64,000 nucleotides of DNA, taken from assembly GCF_039544105.1 (NCBI RefSeq), contig NZ_BAABLA010000106.1. The stretch is one strand, 5' to 3'. Under the pieces are notes generated by a model. That model was not told the DNA's origin. It was given only the letters and a program-made list of their open reading frames with translations, and did no database searches. Positions 9,305 to 17,808 of this stretch are shown one piece after another. Source of the stretch: Haloechinothrix_A salitolerans. Lineage in GTDB: Bacteria; Actinomycetota; Actinomycetes; Mycobacteriales; Pseudonocardiaceae. Every line of letters starts with the position of its first letter. The stretch's first letter is position 1. The translations under genes were made by a program, and so were the position numbers.

Positions 9305-9514
9305 CCCTCCACGAAAACTACCTCAAATTTCGACATATATTTCTCTAGTTCTGGTAGAATACACGACGTCTACGCCACCGAACTGCAACACATCCGAGTG
9401 AGCTTCTCGACACACCTAGCTCCAGCCGGCGCCTCGACAACCAAGGCACACCTAAGATGCGACCGGGTACCAGGATTAGGGGCTGTTCCTCCTGCTCAGA
9501 GTGGGGTGACGAAG
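9305..9514. promoter_or_regulatory. divergent promoter region between CBASS operon and HTH-ImmA regulator
   Basis: About 210 bases with an AT-rich core (9325-9362) unlike its surroundings. On the plus strand TCGACA (9330-9335) and TAGAAT (9355-9360) could be -35/-10 elements, although the 19-bp spacing is long. The inverted repeat TTCT-GGT-AGAA at 9349-9359 overlaps the -10 candidate and is a plausible operator for the adjacent HTH protein. On the minus strand a TATATG hexamer lies about 40 bp upstream of the TRIP13-like start. Confidence 0.45.
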
Positions 9515-10633
9515 GTGAGCGACGTGAGCCACGTTGAGCTGGATGCCGCCGACATTGCGGCCTTGTTCGACCGAAACCGGTTGCGCATAGCGCGGGAACT
9601 TCGAGGACTCACCCAGGTGGAACTCGCACGTGAGACCGGCTCGGTAACGTCGGCATCCGTCAGCCAGTTCGAGAACGGACACACGAGACCGTCTGGTGCC
9701 ACTTTGCGTCGACTGTCCGTAGCACTTCGGGTACCCCTGAGCTTCTTCGCGGCTCCCGCACGACCTCCCCAGCCCGGAGGAGCCACTGGGTTCTTCCGCA
9801 GCTTGCGTTCGACTTCCCCCCGGGATCGACACCAGGCGCTGGCCTACGTACAGCTGGCCAGAGAACTTGCCCTCGAAGTTGAGAAGTTCGTTGCTCTCCC
9901 CGAACTGGACCTGCCTCGAGTCCAGCCGCCTGTCACAGAAGAGACGGACAGCGCTGAAATCGAGACCCTTGCTCAAGAAACACGCAAGCATTGGGGAATT
10001 CCCCCGGGGCCGATCAACGACGTTATCCGCACCGTGGAACGGCACGGAATCATCACGGTCCGCTTCCTCGTGGGCCTCGAGAAGGTTGATGCATTTAGCG
10101 TAAACTTTCCCGACCGACCAATCATCGCGCTCAGTGCAGATAAGAATTCGCGTGACAGGTCCCGATTCGATGCTGCGCATGAGCTTGGACATCTGGTTAT
10201 GCACGGCAACGAGCAAGCGGGAACTAAACAGACTGAAGACCAAGCACACGCTTTTGCCTCTGCATTTCTTATGCCAGCTGATGACATTAGAGATGAACTG
10301 CCCTCGCGCGCCGACTGGCCGACGCTTCTCTACCTAAAGGAAAAGTGGCATGCGTCGATCGCGTCTCTCATTGTTCGCGCAAGACGCCTGAACGTGATGG
10401 ATGAAAAAGCCTACACCCAAGCCTGGAAGGCACTGTCAGCACGCGGGTGGAGGAAGAAGGAACCAGGAAACCTTGGCAAGCCCGAAGCCCCGGTCCTACT
10501 GCGACGAGCACTTGACGTCGCCGAAGAATACGGCATTCTCTTCACAAAGATCCTTGAGCAGGGCGGGCTGCCCGAGAACGACATCCGAATAATTCTTGAC
10601 CGACCGGAAGATCGACCTCGAGTCGAAATATAA
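9515..10633 (+). CDS. XRE-type HTH and ImmA/IrrE (M78) metallopeptidase fusion regulator
   Basis: The protein has about 372 residues. Residues 20-75 form an XRE helix-turn-helix (LRIARELRGLTQVELARETG through SVSQFENG). The C-terminal half is an ImmA/IrrE peptidase with the zinc motif FDAAHELGHLVMHG (HELGH at about 222-226) and the downstream Glu/Ala helix QAHAFASAFLMPADDI. Such proteins repress a neighbouring promoter and relieve repression by proteolysis or DNA-damage signalling. Divergence from a CBASS operon suggests the role of the known CapH/CapP pair in one chain. The start is uncertain: GTG 9515 has GGGG 8 bp upstream, GTG 9506 is possible, and the ATG at 9398 would add a non-family N-terminus. 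Confidence 0.82.
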   Translation: MSDVSHVELDAADIAALFDRNRLRIARELRGLTQVELARETGSVTSASVSQFENGHTRPSGATLRRLSVALRVPLSFFAAPARPPQPGGATGFFRSLRSTSPRDRHQALAYVQLARELALEVEKFVALPELDLPRVQPPVTEETDSAEIETLAQETRKHWGIPPGPINDVIRTVERHGIITVRFLVGLEKVDAFSVNFPDRPIIALSADKNSRDRSRFDAAHELGHLVMHGNEQAGTKQTEDQAHAFASAFLMPADDIRDELPSRADWPTLLYLKEKWHASIASLIVRARRLNVMDEKAYTQAWKALSARGWRKKEPGNLGKPEAPVLLRRALDVAEEYGILFTKILEQGGLPENDIRIILDRPEDRPRVEI

Positions 10634-10695
10634 GTCGTCTAGCGTGGAGTTCTCTTAGCGAGGTTTTCCGTGAAGTGAGAGTTTGTCCCAGCGAC

Positions 10696-11070
10696 TCATA
10701 CGCGCCCGTCCCCGGAAAGGCGTTCGTAATACCGGGTCCAAGATGAGACAAGGATGCTGGTCGGGTGCGGCACCGCCCCGTCCAGCCCGATCCGGCAGAA
10801 TCGTCTCCACGTGATCGAATCGCTGACCTCGCGGCACAGCGACTCGTAGCCCAGCCGGTAGCGGAACTTCAGAAACATCAACCGCAGATACATCTCCATC
10901 GGCGTCGACGGCCGCCCGATCCGCGGATCGAAGTACGGTACGAACGGAGCGAAGAACGCCGGATCGTCCAGAAGTTCATCGACACGTTCCAGCTCGGCCG
11001 GCAGTCGGAGACACGCCTCCGGCAGCACCGACTCCCACAACGCTGGCTGATCACCTACAGTGCGAAACAC
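10696..11070 (-). pseudogene. transposase fragment (N-terminal part, decayed IS)
   Basis: The first about 100 residues match a common actinobacterial transposase N-terminus: FRTVGDQPALWESVLPEA, then FFAPFVPYFDPRIGRPSTPM and YLRLMFLKFRYRLGYESLCR, a DUF772-type domain of IS5/ISNCY-like elements. After DGAVPHPT the frame runs into unrelated sequence (ILVSSWTRYYERL) and stops at 10696. The catalytic DDE domain is absent. The fragment lies between the defence island and the integrase. Confidence 0.75.
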
Positions 11071-11111
11071 GATGGCCTCGATCCCTTCTCGCCCAAGGGG
11101 TCGAGGCCATC
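11071..11111. repeat. strong inverted repeat next to the transposase start
   Basis: GATGGCCTCGATCCC, an 11-nt loop and GGGGTCGAGGCCATC form a 15-bp stem with one G-T type mismatch. It lies immediately 5' of the transposase ATG on the minus strand. It may be an IS terminal or translation-controlling structure; the function is inferred from position. Confidence 0.55.
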
Positions 11112-11734
11112 CTCTCGCTCAACGCGCCCCATCCGGCGCACCGCCACGCGGCGACTTTTTCAGGTCGAAGTAGCTAAGCTGCGGTTTTTCAGATAGGTGG
11201 TCTGCAAAACATTCTCGATGAGCAACGGGCTATTACGAGCGTGCGCTGCGCTGCCTGCTGCCTGTCGGATGTTCGCCGACCCGGCGCTGCTCGTGATCGC
11301 CGCCGCGCAACCATTAGGAGCACAAGCTACTTGCCGGGGCCGACGAACAAGATCAACCCCCACCATCCGCCGAACGAACCATCGGCACCCTCAACAGTGC
11401 TCAAGTTCGAGCAGGCGGACTTTGAGAACTGACTGCAGCTCTCACTGTGATGCGACGCTTACAACATACCGTTGCATTCGACATGAGCTGCGCGAAATTC
11501 TGACTCGGAGCATGCCTGGCGCGTTTCGCGTTGGCAAACCGTGCAACCAATTCCACCGCATCGACTGCTGCGAATGGGAATGCCGAAGCCGGTGAGCCCA
11601 TCGTAAGTGATCACTATTGCGCGGATCAGCGTGAATCGGCGTGGCCAGATCGCCCATTCTCTCGCAAAGAGGGATGCGGGAGGCTGCGTTGCTGAGGCGC
11701 GACGCGCCAGAAGGTCCTTCGATGCCTGAGATTT
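11112..11734. other. gene-free stretch between IS remnant and integrase
   Basis: No frame here has family-like sequence or a convincing ribosome-binding site. The stretch lies at the outer side of the integrase gene, where an attachment site of the element is expected, but I see no tRNA 3' end or obvious direct repeat. Confidence 0.4.
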
Positions 11735-13159
11735 TCAGCTGCTGCCGGATCGTTCGGTGACGCCGTTCACTCCGGCTCGCGCGGTGTTTTCCTCGGCGCG
11801 TCGCCGGGCGGCGGTTGTCATCGCCGTTTGGATGAGGTTAGCGACTAGTTCGGCCGCTGGGCGGTCGTGGCCGGTGGAGGGGTGGGTGTAGATCTGGTAG
11901 GTGACATTGGGATTGGCGTGGCCGACGCGGTCGCTGAGGATCTTGACGTCGACGCCGGAGTCGAGCGCTAGCGTGGAGTATGAGTGCCTGACGTCGTGCA
12001 GCCGGATGCGGCGCACGCCGGCCTTGTCGACGAGTCGGTTGAACGTGTCGGTGATGGTGGCGGGATGCAGGGGTCGTCCGTCTGGCCAGCACATGAGCTT
12101 GCCGCTGTCGACGTAATCGTCGCCGAAGCTTTCGCGTTCGGTGTCGAGCATCTCGAGGTGCATGGTCAGGGCTGCGACGGTGAAGGAGTCGAGGGAGATT
12201 TCCCGCTCGCCGGCATCTGACTTGCCGTCCTCCTCTTCAACTGCGCCATCAACGACGACGCGGGTGTCGTCGATGACCAAGATTTTGCGGGTGAGGTCGA
12301 GTCCGGCACGGTCGGCTCCAGCGAGCTCGGAGCGACGCATGCCGGTGGTGGCGGCCAGCACCCACATGCCGGCGAAGCGGTCTTGCAAGGCGACGTCGAG
12401 CCAGCTGGCGACTTCGTCTACGGTCCAAGGCTGGGGACGGTTCCTGCGTCGCGAGGTACGCGGCACCTTGGCGTGCTCGGTCGGGTTGAAGTCCAGGTAC
12501 TGCCAGGCCATCGCATCAGCCAGGGCTCGGTGCAGCATCCGGTGAATGTTTTTGACGGACTTCGGGGACAGGCCGGGTGAGTGCTGGGTCGGGACGCGTC
12601 CGCGGCGGTAGCGCGTCACGGCGGAGCGTGCCGCATGGATCGACGTTCCGCAGTGTGCGCTGATCTCTTTCGGGGTGGGACCCAGGCCGTTGCGGAGGTG
12701 TTGGTGCTCGCTCCAGTACTCGTACATCGCGGTGTTGTTGTCCGCTTTGATACGTCCGGATTCGAGCAGGCGGAGATAGAAGGCGTTGAGCAGTGGAACC
12801 GAAACGTCGCGCAGCTTGCGGCCACCGAACGTCGGCCGGATGTAGGCCTCGACGTTGGTTCGATAGTTGGAGTACGTGCTGGGTTTGAGGCTGTGCTTGA
12901 CCGAGCTGAGCCATTCGGTGAGGAACTCGTGGACGGTTCGGCCGGACGGCTTGACGCAGCGGCCGCTGTTGAACTGGGCCTGCCTGGCGAGGGCGGACTC
13001 CCACGCCTCATCGTCGGTGTCGAATCCGCCCTGGTAGAAGCAGCGCTCGCGTTTGCCGGTCACGATATCGGGCTCGGTGGATATGACATAGGCCCACTTC
13101 CGGCCCCGGGGGTATACCGAGATGCCGGGCACCTGGCGGCGTTTCGCCCTGGTCATCAT
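11735..13159 (-). CDS. int: tyrosine site-specific integrase
   Basis: A 474-residue phage-type integrase with all catalytic residues visible: Arg275 in ATTGMRRSELAG, His388 and Arg391 in RLHDVRHSYSTLAL, His414 in DRVGHANPNVT and Tyr424 in YQIYTHPSTGHD. The N-terminal arm-binding region (SVYPRGRKWAYVI) and SAM-like core-binding domain (KHSLKPSTYSNYRTNVEAYI) are present. The core domain carries an unusual insertion of about 60 residues (about 135-195) before LSPKSVKNIHRMLHRAL. It catalyses integration and excision of the element. The start codon overlaps the excisionase stop (ATGATGA), so the two are translationally coupled. Confidence 0.93.
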   Translation of the reverse strand: MMTRAKRRQVPGISVYPRGRKWAYVISTEPDIVTGKRERCFYQGGFDTDDEAWESALARQAQFNSGRCVKPSGRTVHEFLTEWLSSVKHSLKPSTYSNYRTNVEAYIRPTFGGRKLRDVSVPLLNAFYLRLLESGRIKADNNTAMYEYWSEHQHLRNGLGPTPKEISAHCGTSIHAARSAVTRYRRGRVPTQHSPGLSPKSVKNIHRMLHRALADAMAWQYLDFNPTEHAKVPRTSRRRNRPQPWTVDEVASWLDVALQDRFAGMWVLAATTGMRRSELAGADRAGLDLTRKILVIDDTRVVVDGAVEEEDGKSDAGEREISLDSFTVAALTMHLEMLDTERESFGDDYVDSGKLMCWPDGRPLHPATITDTFNRLVDKAGVRRIRLHDVRHSYSTLALDSGVDVKILSDRVGHANPNVTYQIYTHPSTGHDRPAAELVANLIQTAMTTAARRRAEENTARAGVNGVTERSGSS

Positions 13160-13371
13160 GCCGCCACGTCTTCGGGACCTTCGACGATGTCGCGCAGCCG
13201 TGCAGTGACGACGTACACCCGCCCACCCAGCCGCCGGGTGGGCAGGTCTCCGGCAGCTGCGTAGCGATAGGCCGAGGCTCGGCCGATGCCCAGGAACCGG
13301 GCTGCGCGCTCAACAGAGATGAGCGGCGGTAGCTCATCGAGTCGCTCTTGTTTCTGGTGGTGGGGAGTCAT
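13156..13371 (-). CDS. xis: excisionase / helix-turn-helix DNA-binding protein
   Basis: The 71-residue protein has a MerR/excisionase-type winged HTH: ISVERAARFLGIGRASAYRY (about 18-37) followed by DLPTRRLGGRVYVVTARLRD. Such small proteins bend DNA at attachment sites and steer the coupled integrase towards excision. The ATG at 13371 follows GGAGGG by 9 bp and the stop overlaps the integrase start, giving a compact xis-int unit. Confidence 0.85.
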   Translation of the reverse strand: MTPHHQKQERLDELPPLISVERAARFLGIGRASAYRYAAAGDLPTRRLGGRVYVVTARLRDIVEGPEDVAA

Positions 13372-13487
13372 CGTGTCCTGCCCTCCTCGTGGTGACGTCG
13401 GGCCCCGGCCCCAAGTTGCGGGCCCGGAAGAATAGCGCCGGCAGGGCGGATACGGAGGCCCCAAACGGGTGATTCGGACGCGGATGG

Positions 13488-14456
13488 TCATGCCGTATCC
13501 GCTTCCTGTCCGATCCGACGAATTGCGATCTCGTGATAGTCGGGGTTGATGTCGATGCCGGTGAACGTGCGCCCCAGGTGGCGGGCGGCCACGCCGGTGG
13601 TGCCTGCGCCGCTGAATGGGTCGAGCACATGCCCTCCAGGTGGACAGCCGGCGGCGATGCACCGCTTCGGGATTTCCAGCGGTGAGGGTGCCGGATGGCC
13701 GGTGCGGCTGCGATCGGGTGGGATGGTCCAGACGTTGCCGGGGTTACGCCCGCGACCACTGTCGGCTCCGGCGCGGGACCACCTTCCTGTGGCGGTGTTT
13801 GGTTTGTTGCCGCCGCGGTGGGCTCGTCGGGACAGTGCCCGGTCGCCCCTATAGGGCTGGCGGATCGTGTCGAGGTTGAAGTAGTAGTCAGACTGCGTGA
13901 CGAACAGGAAAATCGTTTCGTGGCAGCATGCCAGGCGGTCCCGTACCGAGGTCGGTGAGGCGTTCGGCTTGTGCCAGACAATCGCGGAGCGAAGGATCCA
14001 TCCGCCTTCTTGAAGAACGAGTCCCACACGCCAGGGCATCCCGAGAAGGTTCTTGTGCGGGACATCGGCACGCGGGCGATACCGGGGTTGCCCTGGTAGT
14101 CCGGGCGTTGTGCACCGGTAGCCGTCGGAGTTGGTGGAGTAGCTGTCGCTGAGGTTGAGCCAGACTGTGGCGCGCGGGGTCAACACCCGGCGCGCGCCGG
14201 CCAAGACTCGCCGCAACCCTTCGACGTACAGCTCGGCGGTCTCTTCTTGGCCGATCTGCTCGGAGACATCGGTGTCGGTGGCGCTCGCGCTGTAGTTGCG
14301 CAGGCGCCAGTAGGGCGGGCTAGTCACGAGGCAGTCCACTGAGGCGTCCGGGAGTTCAGCGATGCTCGCTTCCGCGTGGCCGGTGTAGAGCGTGGCACCA
14401 TCGCCGTGGTAGTACAGCACCGTGCGCGAGGTCAGACCGGTAATGGATAAGCTCAT
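13488..14456 (-). CDS. site-specific DNA methyltransferase (DNA_methylase N4/N6 family)
   Basis: The protein has 322 residues from the ATG at 14456 (GGGAGGG 6 bp upstream). Motif IV is CLVTSPPYWRLRNY (about 42-55) and motif I is VLDPFSGAGTTGVAARHLG near the C-terminus, followed by FTGIDINPDYHEIA. This is the beta-class order seen in N4-cytosine and N6-adenine enzymes of phages and conjugative elements. The segments NLLGMPWRVGLVLQEGGWIL and IVWHKPNASPTSVRDRL are typical. No restriction endonuclease accompanies it, so it is probably an orphan enzyme that modifies the element or host DNA. The start overlaps the preceding ORF by 4 bp. It is the last gene of the methylase cassette, 116 bp before xis. 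Confidence 0.88.
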   Translation of the reverse strand: MSLSITGLTSRTVLYYHGDGATLYTGHAEASIAELPDASVDCLVTSPPYWRLRNYSASATDTDVSEQIGQEETAELYVEGLRRVLAGARRVLTPRATVWLNLSDSYSTNSDGYRCTTPGLPGQPRYRPRADVPHKNLLGMPWRVGLVLQEGGWILRSAIVWHKPNASPTSVRDRLACCHETIFLFVTQSDYYFNLDTIRQPYRGDRALSRRAHRGGNKPNTATGRWSRAGADSGRGRNPGNVWTIPPDRSRTGHPAPSPLEIPKRCIAAGCPPGGHVLDPFSGAGTTGVAARHLGRTFTGIDINPDYHEIAIRRIGQEADTA

Positions 14457-14773
14457 GCCGCCCTCCCCCAGACAGCTCTTGTGGCCACACGAGCGCGGGC
14501 GAGGTAGGTGGGTGAGATGTCGATGCCGACGAAGCGGCGCGCGAGAACTCGCGCGGCGACGCCCGAGTTGCCACCGAGTGCTGGCGGTGTCTGACGGTAG
14601 GCAGCCTTGTCGAAGATCGGGGCGCGTGTGGTCGCGAGGTGGATGATGTATTCGAGCGCGCGGTCGGCGCGGGAGTTGTGGGGTTCGCAGGCGCCGGACC
14701 GAATGGCACGATCCAGCGATGCCTCCTGCCTGCATGGCCTGGTGTCTAAAAGATCATCCAACGATCGAGACAT
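14453..14773 (-). CDS. small methyltransferase-derived ORF
   Basis: A 106-residue frame whose C-terminal half (GNSGVAARVLARRFVGIDIS) matches the region after motif I of the neighbouring DNA methyltransferases. The DPFxGxGTT loop is degraded and motif IV is absent. The N-terminal half is not recognised. It overlaps both neighbours: its ATG shares bases with the upstream TAA, and its stop overlaps the next ATG. It therefore looks translated, but should not be catalytic. It could be an internally deleted third methylase. Confidence 0.5.
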   Translation of the reverse strand: MSRSLDDLLDTRPCRQEASLDRAIRSGACEPHNSRADRALEYIIHLATTRAPIFDKAAYRQTPPALGGNSGVAARVLARRFVGIDISPTYLARARVATRAVWGRAA

Positions 14774-16008
14774 TACGCAGCTTCACCTTGTGCAGCGTTG
14801 GAGTATCGGACATCGACGGTTCTTTGGCTGTGTTGTAACAGCCGCCGTTTACCGATGTCGTTGAACTGTGGGTTGAGGTCGATGCCGATATAGGAGTGGC
14901 CGAGTTGCAGCGCGGCGAGTCCGGTGGTGGCGGCGCCCGAGAATGGGTCGAGCACGGTTCCGTTCGGGGGGCATCCGGCGGCGATACAGCGTAGCGGGAT
15001 GTCGACGGGGTACGGGGCGAAGTGAGCGGCTTTCAGCGGGCGCGTCGGGATGTTCCATACGTCGCCGGGATTCTTCCCGCGTGGATGGAAGGAGTCATGT
15101 CGTCGGCCGGTCGGGCGTACGGAGTCACCGTGTCGTCGCGTGATGGCGTCCGTGTGGGTGTACTTGGCTCCGTAGCGAGACTGGCCGCGGCGGCGCGCGG
15201 TGGAGTCGACGCCGGCGTGGCGGCCTTTGACACCGCCGATGACGATGTTCTCGTCGAGCGCTTCGGGGCGGGTCAAGGGTTCTCGGAGCGCGTCCAGGTC
15301 GAAGTAGTATTTCTGCTGCTGTACCAGCAGGAAGATCATCTCGTAGCGAGTGGACAACCGGTCGCGCACCGACTCGGGCATGGCGTTGGGCTTGGCCCAG
15401 ATGATGCAGTTGCGGAGGATCCAGCCGTCGCGTTGCAGCGCGAACGCCACCCGCCAGGGCATGCCGACGAGGTTCTTGCGAGGAAGAGACCGAGTACGGT
15501 CAATGTCGGCCTTGTGGACGGATTCGCGTAACGGTCCGGCCGCGCCCCGACCGGAGAGGCTGCTTGCCCGCATCGGGTTCTGAGTGCGGCCGGGCGGCTC
15601 GGCCGAGTAGCAGTCGCCGATGTTGAGCCAGACGGTCCCGGTGGCCGCCACGGTACGGCGGAGTTGGCCGAAGACTGCGCGCAGACTGGCGATGTAGCTG
15701 TCCGGGTCGGGTTCGAGCCCGATTTGCTGATCGTGTCGCCGCGCACCACACCGGCGGCACTGCGGTGGGTGTCCGCTGCGATGCGCGGCCTCGATCACCG
15801 TGTGCGGGCAGTTGGGATCGCCTCCTCTCCAGGTTGCTGTCCCATAGTCACGAAGTCGCCAATACGGCGGCGAGGTGACTACGCAGTCAGCAGACGCCGC
15901 AGGAAGCTGCGACAGCACCTCGACAGCGTCACCGGTATAGAGCGCGAGTCGGTCTGCGACGTGCACCGGCTCAGTTGTGGCTGATCCGTGGCTGGTTCGG
16001 GGTGTCAC
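14773..16008 (-). CDS. site-specific DNA methyltransferase (second copy)
   Basis: The protein has 411 residues from the GTG at 16008, which overlaps the upstream stop (GTGA) and has GAGGTGG 6 bp before it. Motif IV CVVTSPPYWRLRDYGTATW lies in the N-terminal fifth, then a probable zinc ribbon (CPHT...CRRCGARRH), NLVGMPWRVAFALQRDGWIL, and motif I VLDPFSGAATTGLAALQLG with YIGIDLNPQFNDIG at the C-terminus. It is a beta-class N4C/N6A enzyme related to the 13488-14456 protein but with an extra Cys cluster and a longer linker, so a different target site is likely. It is part of an overlapping cassette without a restriction gene. Confidence 0.88.
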   Translation of the reverse strand: MTPRTSHGSATTEPVHVADRLALYTGDAVEVLSQLPAASADCVVTSPPYWRLRDYGTATWRGGDPNCPHTVIEAAHRSGHPPQCRRCGARRHDQQIGLEPDPDSYIASLRAVFGQLRRTVAATGTVWLNIGDCYSAEPPGRTQNPMRASSLSGRGAAGPLRESVHKADIDRTRSLPRKNLVGMPWRVAFALQRDGWILRNCIIWAKPNAMPESVRDRLSTRYEMIFLLVQQQKYYFDLDALREPLTRPEALDENIVIGGVKGRHAGVDSTARRRGQSRYGAKYTHTDAITRRHGDSVRPTGRRHDSFHPRGKNPGDVWNIPTRPLKAAHFAPYPVDIPLRCIAAGCPPNGTVLDPFSGAATTGLAALQLGHSYIGIDLNPQFNDIGKRRLLQHSQRTVDVRYSNAAQGEAA

Positions 16009-16871
16009 GCTGCCCACCTCGGCTCGTCGGTGGATTGCATGGGAAACCGCTGTGTGTTGGCAACTGCCGCCGTGGTCGGAACCGTGAACATGGCGATGTC
16101 GACGTGGGCGGGCCAGATGAGCGGTCGACGGTGATATTTGCGCTGGGCTATTGCTGCCGTTGCCAGCGGCGCCTGTGCGTGGCTGATGATCTCGCCATGG
16201 TCGAGGCGACCGGTCAGCGCGACGCAGCGCTCGGTGGGGAGCAGCCCGACTGAGGCCCCGGCGTCGAGAGTCAGGCGGAGGAGACCTGCGGGCGTACCGT
16301 CGGTTCGCGCGGCCGGGACGACGATTGCGATTCGCGCTCCGGGGCGCATCAGCGGTCGGGTGTTCTCCAGGAGCGCGCGCAGCTTCGCGCCGGCGGTGGT
16401 CAGGGTGTTGTCCGGCGGGTGGGTGCGTACTGAGGTGAGCGCGAGGTCGATCTGGCCCGTCAGTCCGGCCGCTCGTGAGGCGCGCAGGGCATGGTCGCCG
16501 GCTGCTGCCACGAACGCCATCCCGCCGACACCAGCCGCGTAGCGGACGGCGTTGATGTTGGCGGTCGCCAGTGTCCGCCAACGTCGGTGTTCTGTGACGC
16601 CGATCGCGCTGCGACCGTCGCGCAATGCCTCGGCGAGGACCGTGCCGGCGCCGCAGTCCGGGTCGAGGACGATGCCGCGCGGCGGGCAGTAGGCTTCGAT
16701 CGCGCGCTCGGCGACCGCTGGTGGTACGCGGTCGGTGTCGGCGGCGGTGTCGATGTGATAGCCGCGGTCGATCAAGTCGGTGGCGGGTTCGTGCTGGCCG
16801 GTGGCCCAGACCGACTGCGGCCCACAGGGGGTCTTGTGCTGGCTGGCGTGGCGGTTGTGGCGCGTGCCCAT
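16005..16871 (-). CDS. SAM-dependent methyltransferase-like protein (degenerate catalytic motif)
   Basis: The 288-residue protein contains a Rossmann motif I RGIVLDPDCGAGTVLAEALR (about 65-84) and IGVTEHRRWRTLATANINA, as in TRM11/COG0863-like methylases. The expected NPPY/SPPY motif is replaced by LALTSVRTHPPDNT. The later strand PGARIAIVVPAARTDG is intact. It may still bind SAM or DNA but looks catalytically weakened. It starts after GAGAGGAAG and overlaps the next methylase start by 4 bp, so the two are co-translated. Confidence 0.65.
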   Translation of the reverse strand: MGTRHNRHASQHKTPCGPQSVWATGQHEPATDLIDRGYHIDTAADTDRVPPAVAERAIEAYCPPRGIVLDPDCGAGTVLAEALRDGRSAIGVTEHRRWRTLATANINAVRYAAGVGGMAFVAAAGDHALRASRAAGLTGQIDLALTSVRTHPPDNTLTTAGAKLRALLENTRPLMRPGARIAIVVPAARTDGTPAGLLRLTLDAGASVGLLPTERCVALTGRLDHGEIISHAQAPLATAAIAQRKYHRRPLIWPAHVDIAMFTVPTTAAVANTQRFPMQSTDEPRWAA

Positions 16872-16893
16872 CGGTGGCTTCCTCTCGCTGCCG

Positions 16894-17808
16894 TTACGGC
16901 CGTCGTTCGAAGATCAAGAGGTCGTGGTGGGAGCGGATGTGGCGCGTGGCGCGCCACTCCACGTCCGGCGGGCGGGGTGGTATTCCCCTGTCGGGATCAC
17001 GGTCAAGCAGGACGATGTGGTCTACCCACACGAGACCACGGTTGCGGATGGTGAGCACGATGTGCGCTGAGGGGTCGCGCAGCTCTCCTCGGTCGATGTC
17101 ACTGTGCGTGATGATGGCGAGGATGCCGCTTCCGCGCAGCAGTGCCGACCAGTCACGTGCGGCGAGCCAGGCGTGGTCGTGGGGGTTGGCTACCGTCACG
17201 ATCAGATCGAAGGATCCTGTGACCGCCTGATCGTCGTGTGTGAGGCTGAGAGCCGGATCCGGAGGCCGGCCACGGTGGGGTTGGACGTCGCGTGGCCGCT
17301 GGCCGACACGTGGGTCGCCGGGGGAGCCGTGCGGGCCGGTGGGATGGGCGGCGAGCGTTGTCTGCGCGCTGCGGCCGAGCCGGGAGATGGCCCAGTTGGT
17401 GTCGAGCACGTCGAGGTATGGATCGGGTCGGTCCCGGCGGTCGCTGGTCGTCCAGCGCGGTGGGCGCCGAGTCCGCGGGGGCGGCGGCGCGATTAGCAGG
17501 ACCCGGTGCCCCGGCTCGGTGTAGCTGGTGACGAGTCGCAAAACCGCACGTTCGAGCCACTCGGGCCCCGCCTGGGCGGCCTCCGCCGTGGCCTGGCAAT
17601 CTCGGCTGCCGCACGGCCAGACGCTGGCCACCCGTGGGTGCCGTCGTCTCCGGCGCCACCCCGAGACACCGCGTGGGGCGCGCCGGGCGGGCGCGCGCCG
17701 CCACCCGTCTTCCCGCGTACGGTCGGTGTCACCGTCGGCGGGGTGGCTCGCTTCGGCACGTGGCCGCGCCTTCGCTGCTGGGTGTCGGTACCGCTGTCGT
17801 CGCGACAT
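16894..17808 (-). CDS. methyltransferase-fold-like protein of unknown function
   Basis: The protein has 304 residues from the ATG at 17808 (GAGGAG 7 bp upstream). The first about 75 residues are Arg-rich and probably disordered. After that the order of elements mimics a methylase: LERAVLRLVTSYTEPGHRVL with a Pro-rich loop instead of DPPxG, SFDLIVTVANPHDHAWLAAR, and LLRGSGILAIITHSDIDRGE, ending in a short strand VWVDHIVLLDRD. Motif residues for SAM binding are missing. It is the first gene of the methylase cassette, 22 bp before the next one, and diverges from the transfer operon. No name can be given. Confidence 0.6.
   Translation of the reverse strand: MSRRQRYRHPAAKARPRAEASHPADGDTDRTREDGWRRAPARRAPRGVSGWRRRRRHPRVASVWPCGSRDCQATAEAAQAGPEWLERAVLRLVTSYTEPGHRVLLIAPPPPRTRRPPRWTTSDRRDRPDPYLDVLDTNWAISRLGRSAQTTLAAHPTGPHGSPGDPRVGQRPRDVQPHRGRPPDPALSLTHDDQAVTGSFDLIVTVANPHDHAWLAARDWSALLRGSGILAIITHSDIDRGELRDPSAHIVLTIRNRGLVWVDHIVLLDRDPDRGIPPRPPDVEWRATRHIRSHHDLLIFERRP

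Noticed and set aside
11112..11734. tRNA gene or attachment site next to the integrase
   Set aside because: No cloverleaf or tRNA 3' end is visible and no matching direct repeat was found at the far side of the element.
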